From positions 1-9,685 of the forward strand of contig CANRGF010000026.1 of the NCBI GenBank assembly GCA_947630075.1: a stretch of DNA of 9,685 nucleotides, read 5' to 3'. Source of the stretch: an uncultured Clostridia bacterium. GTDB lineage: Bacteria; Bacillota; Clostridia; Christensenellales; UBA1242. The translations under genes and the position numbers were made by a program. Under the pieces are notes generated by a model. The model saw only the letters and a list, made by a program, of their open reading frames with translations. It did no database searches and had not been told where the DNA came from. The stretch's first letter is position 1. Each line of letters starts with the position of its first letter. This document shows, in pieces, positions 1 through 5,502 of the stretch.

Positions 1-263
1 AACGCGCTGTCGTAGCGATTGCGGGCAAAGCGGTCAAGTTTCCACACGAGGACAAGATCAAACAGCTTTTTCCCGCTGTCCTGTATCATGCGTTGAAAAC
101 CGGGGCGATTGTCCGTTTTGGCGGTCAACGCTCGGTCTATGTACTCCCCGACGACTTCGATGTCGTTATACTCCGCATACTCCATACATTCACGGAGCTG
201 TCCTTCGATGCTCTCCTCTCTTTGGTTGTCCGAGCTGTACCTCGCATAGATCACGGCTTTCAT
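1..263 (-). CDS. Serine recombinase, N-terminal part (runs off the left edge)
   Basis: The reverse strand encodes the first 87 residues of a serine site-specific recombinase, and the rest lies outside the window. The start MKAVIYARYSSDNQ carries the resolvase/invertase signature, with Arg8 and the likely nucleophile Ser10. The second catalytic block, LDRFAR, falls at residues 76-81 (Asp77, Arg78, Arg81). The family cuts and rejoins DNA through a 5'-phosphoserine link. The YARYSSDNQREESIEGQ style of N-terminus is typical of large serine recombinases of clostridial integrative elements, but the large C-terminal half cannot be seen. The start is fixed by an AAGGAG ribosome binding site (273-278, minus) nine bases upstream. 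It is likely the recombinase that moves the element carrying this cargo. Confidence 0.93.
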   Translation of the reverse strand, partial: MKAVIYARYSSDNQREESIEGQLRECMEYAEYNDIEVVGEYIDRALTAKTDNRPGFQRMIQDSGKKLFDLVLVWKLDRFARNRYDSA

Positions 264-286
264 GGCATTTTTCTCCTTGTAACGGC

Positions 287-309
287 ATTATAGCATGGGA
301 TATATGACA
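287..309 (-). promoter_or_regulatory. Recombinase promoter: TATAAT with upstream TGTCATATAT element
   Basis: On the minus strand a perfect TATAAT (287-292) lies 24 bases before the recombinase start codon. No good TTGACA occurs at the usual 16-18 base spacing. Instead TGTCAT (304-309) lies 11 bases upstream of the -10 box. The same layout occurs at two other promoters in this window, suggesting a factor-dependent or repressor-controlled promoter rather than a plain housekeeping one. Confidence 0.6.
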
Positions 310-325
310 GCCCTTGTCATATATC
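299..325. repeat. Perfect 11-bp inverted repeat (operator or recombination site)
   Basis: GATATATGACA (299-309) and its exact complement TGTCATATATC (315-325) are separated by GCCCT. It lies between the stop of the nuclease gene and the recombinase start. It has no T run on either strand, so it is a poor intrinsic terminator. A dimeric regulator site is the simplest reading. Its closeness to a serine recombinase gene also allows a recombinase binding site. Confidence 0.7.
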
Positions 326-330
326 AGAAA

Positions 331-1344
331 TTATTTATTGCTTTCGATCCATTTTTGAATATCTTCCACCGAGGGCAACTGCTTTGCAAGTTCTTCGGGC
401 AGTTGTCCCGTAACCGTGTATTCGCTTACGCCGATCGGTTTGCTGATGTCCTTTAAGGAATATTCGGCGACGATATTGTTTTTGCTCTTGCAAAGAAGAA
501 GTCCTATCGTCGGATTGTCGGTTTCGCGTTTCAGAATACCGTCAACCGCAGAGAGATAGAAATTCAGTTTTCCCGCATATTCGGGCTTAAATTCTCCCGT
601 TTTCAGTTCAATCACGACGTAGCAACGGAGATTGAGATTATAGAACAGCAGATCGAGATAAAAATCTTCCCCGCCGACATTGAGATGATATTGGTTTCCG
701 AGAAAAGCGAAGCCCGTACCGAGTTCGAGAAGGAGCGCCGTCATCTCTTTGACGAGTGCCTGTTCGATGTCCCGTTCGATCATATCTTCTTTGTAGGGGA
801 TAAAATCAAAGACATACGGATCTTTCATTGTCTGCACCGCAAGTTCGCTCTGCGGTGCAGGGAGACGGCTTTCAAAATTGCTGACCTTCTGCGATAGCAC
901 CTGCCGCTCATATAATTTACTTTCGATTTGATGAATGAGAACGCTGTGTGACCAACCGTTTTCTATCGTCTTTTGAATATACCAACGGCGCACGGATGCG
1001 TCCTTCACCTTGTCCATGATAGCGACATTGTGCGACCACGGTAATAGTGCAGACACCGTCTGCACAAATTGCCTGTCTGGATACTCCGCCGCAAATTTTG
1101 CCATGTATTTCAGATTGCGGACGGAATAGCCTGTCGCATTCGGATAGGCGAGTTTGATATCCTTTGCAAGGTTTTCGATGAACTTGTTTCCCCAAGATTT
1201 ATGCTCGTTGATGACTTCCCCGATATGATAATAAAGCATAACGAGTTCTCGGTTGAGCGATACTGCCGCGCGATAGCGCGCCCGTTCGATTTCCGCCTTG
1301 ATTTCTTCGATTACGGCAAGATATTGATTGTCATTCATCAACAT
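331..1344 (-). CDS. DUF1016/YhcG-type PD-(D/E)XK nuclease domain protein
   Basis: This 337-residue protein matches the YhcG/DUF1016 layout: a helical N-terminal domain (about residues 8-150, with GYSVRNLKYMAKFAAEYP and WSHNVAIMDKVKD) followed by a C-terminal PD-(D/E)XK nuclease fold. The visible active site is Asp231 in FYLDLLFY and Glu246-x-Lys248 in VIELK, with a conserved YAGKLNFYLS helix after it. Members are presumed DNA endonucleases, often found on mobile elements and near restriction systems; the cellular role of the family is not settled. The length is close to that of E. coli YhcG. An AAGGAG site precedes the start; ATG1 or the in-frame ATG at codon 3 could be used. The gene begins 18 bp after the XRE gene and is probably co-transcribed with it. 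The domains and catalytic residues look intact. Confidence 0.9.
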   Translation of the reverse strand: MLMNDNQYLAVIEEIKAEIERARYRAAVSLNRELVMLYYHIGEVINEHKSWGNKFIENLAKDIKLAYPNATGYSVRNLKYMAKFAAEYPDRQFVQTVSALLPWSHNVAIMDKVKDASVRRWYIQKTIENGWSHSVLIHQIESKLYERQVLSQKVSNFESRLPAPQSELAVQTMKDPYVFDFIPYKEDMIERDIEQALVKEMTALLLELGTGFAFLGNQYHLNVGGEDFYLDLLFYNLNLRCYVVIELKTGEFKPEYAGKLNFYLSAVDGILKRETDNPTIGLLLCKSKNNIVAEYSLKDISKPIGVSEYTVTGQLPEELAKQLPSVEDIQKWIESNK

Positions 1345-1362
1345 TTTCCTTTTTCTCCTTTT

Positions 1363-1728
1363 TTATCGCTGTTCTTCCATAAGGCGCATCAGCATTTCTT
1401 TGAGCTTTGCATTTGCTTCGGTTTTCGGATCGAAGCACATTTCGATGAAGTCACGCATCTGCTTGTTGTCCTTCCATACTTTGGCTTGGCAGTCGTAGAG
1501 CTTCCCCTGCGGGCTGTCCGTTCTCCCGAAGATATAGTCAAGAGATACGTCAAAAAAGTCGGCGTATTTCATCAGAACCTGATAGGGCGGGAAGGACTGT
1601 CCGACCTCGTAACGGAAAATTGCCGTCTGTTGCATACCGAGCATGGACGCGAGCTTGCCCTGCGAGAGTTTTACTCCCTCTCGGAGCAACTTCATCCTCT
1701 CGGCGACAATCGTGGGCTTTACTTTCAT
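1363..1728 (-). CDS. XRE-family helix-turn-helix transcriptional regulator
   Basis: This is a 121-residue Cro/C1-type repressor. The DNA-binding domain spans about residues 5-62: ERMKLLREGVKLSQGKLASM is the first half and MQQTAIFRYEVGQSFPP holds the recognition helix. It is followed by the usual FDVSLDYIFGRTD end of the domain. The C-terminal 50 residues are charged and helical and probably dimerise the protein. I chose the start at 1728 (MKVKPTIV) because a GGAG site lies six bases upstream, and because a longer frame starting with GTG at 1767 would begin inside the promoter -10 region. It leads the two-gene operon with the DUF1016 nuclease. It is a reasonable candidate to bind the TGTCATA elements at its own and nearby promoters, but that is inference. 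Confidence 0.92.
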   Translation of the reverse strand: MKVKPTIVAERMKLLREGVKLSQGKLASMLGMQQTAIFRYEVGQSFPPYQVLMKYADFFDVSLDYIFGRTDSPQGKLYDCQAKVWKDNKQMRDFIEMCFDPKTEANAKLKEMLMRLMEEQR

Positions 1729-1757
1729 AAACATCTCCGAATCAATAATCGTATTAA

Positions 1758-1799
1758 AGTATAGCACAAATGTAGATTATAGTCAAGCGGTCTATGACA
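1758..1799 (-). promoter_or_regulatory. Promoter of the XRE-nuclease operon, with TGTCATA element
   Basis: On the minus strand TTGACT (1781-1786) and TATACT (1758-1763) are separated by exactly 17 bases and lie 30 bases ahead of the chosen start codon. A second TATAAT (1776-1781) overlaps the -35 box. TGTCAT (1794-1799) lies 12 bases upstream of that TATAAT, nearly the same layout as at the recombinase and small-ORF promoters. Autoregulation by the XRE protein is plausible. Confidence 0.7.
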
Positions 1800-1854
1800 C
1801 ATTTTCTTGAAATGAATGAGGTATTTTTATGACGTACAAGCACGATCATAAGCC

Positions 1855-1883
1855 TTGCAATTCTCCACGATATATGCTATAAT
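1855..1883 (+). promoter_or_regulatory. Sigma-70-type promoter P1 for the small ORF and the 1021-aa gene
   Basis: TTGCAA (1855-1860), a 17-base spacer, then TATAAT (1878-1883) preceded by TGC, which gives an extended -10 (TGnTATAAT). Transcription would start near 1890, leaving about 80 bases of leader that contain the TGTCATATAT element and a second -10 box. It is divergent from the XRE operon. Confidence 0.75.
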
Positions 1884-1929
1884 TGTAATTGGAAAATTTT
1901 ACGGAAATTTTTTTAATCATGACGACATT

Positions 1930-1952
1930 TGTCATATATGGTGCTGTATAAT
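1930..1952 (+). promoter_or_regulatory. Second promoter P2: TGTCATATAT element 11 bases before TATAAT
   Basis: TGTCATATAT (1930-1939) is followed by TATAAT (1947-1952), with TGTCAT again exactly 11 bases upstream of the -10 box as at the recombinase promoter. A start near 1959 would give a leader of only about 11 bases before the small ORF. There is no consensus -35 box, so P2 is either factor-dependent or the element is an operator acting on P1 transcripts. Confidence 0.5.
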
Positions 1953-1969
1953 CCTTGACGGAGGTTGAA

Positions 1970-2065
1970 ATGGGCATTTTTGATTGGCTATTCGGTGATA
2001 CAAACGACGAGGACGCACAGCTTGAAGATATGATCCTCATGGACATGGACGACGAGGGCGATTAG
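1970..2065 (+). CDS. 31-residue acidic small protein (previously missable small ORF)
   Basis: The frame encodes MGIFDWLFGDTNDEDAQ and continues to a very acidic tail, MDMDDEGD. A strong ribosome binding site, GGAGG (1960-1964), lies five bases before the ATG, and two promoters lie just upstream. The first nine residues are hydrophobic and aromatic (Ile3, Phe4, Trp6, Leu7, Phe8), and about 12 of the remaining 22 are Asp or Glu. That gives a short hydrophobic anchor with an acidic tail. No function is recognised; it could be a DNA-mimic-like inhibitor, a membrane-associated peptide, or a leader peptide coupled to the next gene, which begins 28 bases after its stop. The good start signals make it more likely to be real than chance. 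Confidence 0.6.
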   Translation: MGIFDWLFGDTNDEDAQLEDMILMDMDDEGD

Positions 2066-2093
2066 ATAAAGCAGTTTAAGCGAGAAACGAAAG

Positions 2094-5000
2094 ATGATTT
2101 ATCCGACTAAAAGTCAAGCCAAGAGAGATATAAAGGTAATCGAGAAGGCATGGCACTTCCCCGATTCACAAAAATATGGTGCGGTAAAAGTTTATAATGA
2201 AATTTATCGCAATGAAGCGTATTTGCCATTTCTTGAATCTGTTAAGCTATCCTATGCTATCCCGTGGGATGTGCCGTTTGAATCGTTAAGCGTTGAAATG
2301 AAACGGTCAGTTATGCTAATGCTCAAATCCGCCGTTTCTCTATATATAGATTCGTTAGAGCAAGAAGAGCGAGAGCAAGAGCTGTTGGGCAAAATTAGCG
2401 TTGGCGAGGTGGAAGCACCACAAGACGAATATTATTACTGCACGAAAAAAATCAGATTTCCCAAAAGAGAAATATTGCGGCACATTTATAACTTTTTTGA
2501 AAACAATGATGTTGTGGCAGCACCTTTTAACGAAGTTTATACTTATCTGCAAAGCGCGCTTCAAGTAACCTCGGTCAACAGGCAACATTTGAGAGAGTTC
2601 CTTCAAGTTTCTACGGATGAGATCCCGCGCGACAAAATAATTGCAATGTGGGAAAAGTATGAAAGCGATGCGGACGGCGCGCCCGCCATATCGCTTACTT
2701 CGGCTGTTTCTCTCAGACTCGCGGAGGCAATCGAAGTTTTGGGATTAGAATTTATTAAGAGCTATTTGTATTCCGACGGAACAACCGTCCACAAGTTTTT
2801 ACAGGCGTTCCATCCTCGCAAAAATAGTGATCGCCAATTGAAAATCGATACGGATCTGCGCGATTACATACTCTCTTTTTCGGAAACGGAGCTTATTTCC
2901 CTACTGCGGGAACAACCTGACGTTTTCGGTTTAGGCTTTTCAGAATTTACGAAAGCGAAAAAAGAGGAAAAACTAATCAAAGAATATATTTCCCAAATAC
3001 GTCAATCTATTGAGCGAATCCCATCCGACAACCATCCCCTTCGGTTGACTCATTTGCTGAAACCAAGCATTGCGACGATACTATCCCAACAGGGAATTTT
3101 GTGCGTTGGAGATTTCCTTAAAATTACCGACGAGCAAATCTGCTACTTTTATCGTGAAAATCGGGACGCTTTCAAGACGCTGATCTCCGCCTTGCAAGAG
3201 AATTTGATCCAAGAATTACGGGATGACTATTCGGCGGTTGTCAGACTTGTCAAGAAAAACAACAAGCACAATAAGGATTGGGAAAGATATTGTTCTGTTA
3301 TGTATGCTCGCTTGCAGGGCGACACCCTGGCTGCCGTTGGTGAGCGTTTCGGCGTTACAAGAGAGCGTATTCGACAAATCGAATCGAAATACGTCAGAAT
3401 GTTTCGTAGCTTTTTCTATTTGCAAAGCGGCGGGCGGATCAATTTGCTCCGCGCCTTTTCTTCCCACAAAAGCTATATGACGTGCGAAGAAGTGCAGGCT
3501 TTAGTCGGGGAATATTATGAATTGTTTATATTCCTCTTGGACGAAGTAGAGGGAGATGAAATCTTATATGCCAATGATTTGAATGTGATTTTGTTTGAGG
3601 AAGGAGTGGATCGTTATCAAGAAATACAGAATTACGCCGCCAATCTTCCCGAGTCATTTTCAGATGCCGATTTACCTCGATATATCAATGAGGTAACGGC
3701 ACAAAACAAAGAGCGAGATGTTGATTTTTCCGAAGAAACAATAAAAAAATTGCTTTTGCAAGATTACACATTGACGGGTACGATCTATGCCCGCGCCACC
3801 ATACCACTCTTCAGGCGGTATGATATGATACTCCGCGACTTTTTCCCGAATGGGATCCATATTTATGATGATGATAGTTTGCAGAAGTTCAAAGAGGCTT
3901 ACATTCAAATTTTTGGAGAGGACAAACTTCCCAAAGAAAAACGCGCTATCGTCGGGCGGGTAACGGCTATCTCGATCCTGTGCGACAAGGGGACATATAT
4001 AGCCAAATATTCTCCGCTGATTTCCGACGCGCTATTGACGGATATTTGTGAATACATTGATTCAAGCGAGAAAGAAATTTTCCTGACCAATACTGTATTT
4101 TATTGTTTTGAAGATCGTCTAAAAGCCGAGGGTATTAAGAACAAATATCATCTTCAAGGCGTTTTGCACGAGTGCGTCGGGAACAAGTACTATTTCTCGC
4201 GCGATTATATCAGTAAATCCAAGGAGATCAGTTCTCTTTATGGCGCGGTCGTGTCTTATATCCGCGACGCAGGAAGAGCTGTGCCGAAAGAAGAGATCTG
4301 CGCGGAATTTCCCGCTATCCCTGAAATCGTCTTGTCGATTGCTTGCCAAGATAAAGATATTATCAGTTGCTTCGGTAAATATCTGCATAAAAATATTTTA
4401 AGTCAGCGCGAAGAAGAAATTGAGCAGTTGCGAAAAGTGCTACACGATAGTGTCAGCGACGGCGCGATCCATTCTTGTGATGATATTATGAGCGGGTTGA
4501 ATTTGATGCACCCGGAGCTTCTGCAAGCACTTTGCATCGACTCAAAATTTACGCTATTCAGTATTGTAAAGGCGTTTTTTGAAGATGAGTTCTCCATAAG
4601 CCGTCCATTTATTGCACAAAAAGGTATTGCAATCGGAAGTCAGAGTGATAGGATGAGAGCGTTCCTCGGAGAGCAGGATGAAACGGACATTGCAGACTTT
4701 ATCGATTTCGCACGAGAAAATTCGCTGAGTTTACAGAATGTTTTGCGGCAAATCAACGAATTAAACGATGAGTATCTCTTAAAAGATAAATCTACCATCA
4801 TCAAGATCGGATTGACGGGCTTATCAAAATATAATGCCGAATATGTTGATGACTTCTTGGAGGATGTTTTGAACGGCGAGGAGTTTATCGTGGGCGGGAA
4901 GATACATAGCTTTTCATTACTTCCCAAAATCAAAGTCCCGTGGAATGTTTGGCTCTTATACAGCGTAGTCAATAAGTGGTCTGCAAAATACAAAGTGCTT

Positions 5001-5159
5001 ACTACTGACAGTCAGTTTCGATTTTCCGATCCTATTTTTCTGCGCAAGGAAATCCCCGCAGAAAACGTGGACGAATTGATTAACTATTTTGCTCAAAAGC
5101 ATCGATTGAACGACGTTCAGCTAATGGTCTATGCAAAAGAACAGGGCTTGAAAAAATAA
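2094..5159 (+). CDS. Large alpha-CTD-like / sigma-70 region 4-like DNA-binding protein
   Basis: This is a 1021-residue protein that I cannot name. Residues about 316-375 (HLLKPSIATILSQQGILCVG, then DFLKITDEQI) resemble the helix-hairpin-helix domain of the RNA polymerase alpha C-terminus. Residues about 399-440 hold a sigma-70 region 4-like helix-turn-helix (LAAVGERFGVTRERIRQIES). The second half (about 660-880) is helical with short strands, and RAVPKEEICAEFPAIPEIV and a later ISRPFIAQKG look like repeated winged-helix units. There is no sigma region 2, no obvious nuclease or ATPase motif, and no membrane segment. A true sigma factor is therefore unlikely; a DNA- or RNA-polymerase-binding effector or regulator fits better. 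The ribosome binding site before the ATG is weak (GAAAG directly adjacent), so translation may depend on coupling to the 31-aa ORF 28 bases upstream. Confidence 0.9.
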   Translation: MIYPTKSQAKRDIKVIEKAWHFPDSQKYGAVKVYNEIYRNEAYLPFLESVKLSYAIPWDVPFESLSVEMKRSVMLMLKSAVSLYIDSLEQEEREQELLGKISVGEVEAPQDEYYYCTKKIRFPKREILRHIYNFFENNDVVAAPFNEVYTYLQSALQVTSVNRQHLREFLQVSTDEIPRDKIIAMWEKYESDADGAPAISLTSAVSLRLAEAIEVLGLEFIKSYLYSDGTTVHKFLQAFHPRKNSDRQLKIDTDLRDYILSFSETELISLLREQPDVFGLGFSEFTKAKKEEKLIKEYISQIRQSIERIPSDNHPLRLTHLLKPSIATILSQQGILCVGDFLKITDEQICYFYRENRDAFKTLISALQENLIQELRDDYSAVVRLVKKNNKHNKDWERYCSVMYARLQGDTLAAVGERFGVTRERIRQIESKYVRMFRSFFYLQSGGRINLLRAFSSHKSYMTCEEVQALVGEYYELFIFLLDEVEGDEILYANDLNVILFEEGVDRYQEIQNYAANLPESFSDADLPRYINEVTAQNKERDVDFSEETIKKLLLQDYTLTGTIYARATIPLFRRYDMILRDFFPNGIHIYDDDSLQKFKEAYIQIFGEDKLPKEKRAIVGRVTAISILCDKGTYIAKYSPLISDALLTDICEYIDSSEKEIFLTNTVFYCFEDRLKAEGIKNKYHLQGVLHECVGNKYYFSRDYISKSKEISSLYGAVVSYIRDAGRAVPKEEICAEFPAIPEIVLSIACQDKDIISCFGKYLHKNILSQREEEIEQLRKVLHDSVSDGAIHSCDDIMSGLNLMHPELLQALCIDSKFTLFSIVKAFFEDEFSISRPFIAQKGIAIGSQSDRMRAFLGEQDETDIADFIDFARENSLSLQNVLRQINELNDEYLLKDKSTIIKIGLTGLSKYNAEYVDDFLEDVLNGEEFIVGGKIHSFSLLPKIKVPWNVWLLYSVVNKWSAKYKVLTTDSQFRFSDPIFLRKEIPAENVDELINYFAQKHRLNDVQLMVYAKEQGLKK

Positions 5160-5207
5160 TATTCCGAAAATATTTTCCAAATATTACAAAAACTTATAAA
5201 AAATGTA

Positions 5208-5236
5208 TTGACACAGCCGCGAGGTTGTGTTATATT
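5208..5236 (+). promoter_or_regulatory. Strong promoter with operator-like inverted repeat in the spacer
   Basis: TTGACA (5208-5213), a 17-base spacer, and TATATT (5231-5236) form a near-consensus promoter for the GHKL operon, preceded by an A/T-rich stretch (5160-5207) that could act as an UP element. The spacer is filled by an inverted repeat: ACACAGCC (5211-5218) and GGTTGTGT (5223-5230) around GCGA, with one mismatch. A repressor bound here would block RNA polymerase. Confidence 0.8.
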
Positions 5237-5267
5237 ATATATAGCGAATAATAAGCGAGGTCTGCTC

Positions 5268-5489
5268 ATGCAAGAGTCAAAACGGGAAAAATTTGTCCGC
5301 TTGGCGGAAAACCGTACCAACAAGGCATTAGAAATGATTCAGCTAATAGGCAATCTATCCAATCGGTCGGTGTACGAATATACTGCCGCCGATGTCGAAA
5401 AGATCTTCAACGCTTTGGAAGAAGAGGTCGCGCAAGCCAAAAAACAGTTTACGACGGTCGGGAAAACCGAAAAATTCAAGTTGATTTGA
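5268..5489 (+). CDS. 73-residue helical protein leading the GHKL operon
   Basis: The small protein begins MQESKREKFVRLAENRTNKA and looks fully helical, with a basic N-terminal half and heptad-like LEMIQLIGNLSNRS and VEKIFNALEEEVAQAKKQF segments that suggest a short coiled coil or helical hairpin. The start at 5268 is preferred because an upstream in-frame TTG is part of the -35 box; AGG lies eight bases before the ATG, a modest site. I recall similar short proteins in other clostridial accessory operons but cannot name a family. Being first in the operon, right behind an operator-bearing promoter, it could be a regulator or a small subunit of the complex. It has no cysteines, no signal peptide and no membrane segment. 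The ATPase gene follows 13 bp later. Confidence 0.82.
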   Translation: MQESKREKFVRLAENRTNKALEMIQLIGNLSNRSVYEYTAADVEKIFNALEEEVAQAKKQFTTVGKTEKFKLI

Positions 5490-5502
5490 CGGAGAAATTA
5501 CT

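Noticed and set aside
1069..1764. A 231-residue open frame on the plus strand
   Set aside because: It lies wholly antisense to the XRE and DUF1016 genes, which have clear families and ribosome binding sites; its translation has no recognisable domain.
1829..1882. 17-codon frame (MTYKHDHKPCNSPRYML) with a GAGG upstream
   Set aside because: It overlaps the -35 and -10 boxes of P1 and no promoter lies ahead of it; most likely chance.
2094..5159. Calling the 1021-aa protein a sigma factor or an RNA polymerase alpha subunit
   Set aside because: Only short region 4-like and CTD-like modules are visible. Sigma region 2 and the alpha N-terminal domain are absent, and the length is far from either family.
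5160..5207. Terminator after the 1021-aa gene
   Set aside because: Only A/T palindromes such as GAAAATATTTTC are present, without a G+C stem and T run. It fits better as an UP-like stretch before the next promoter, so read-through into the GHKL operon is possible.
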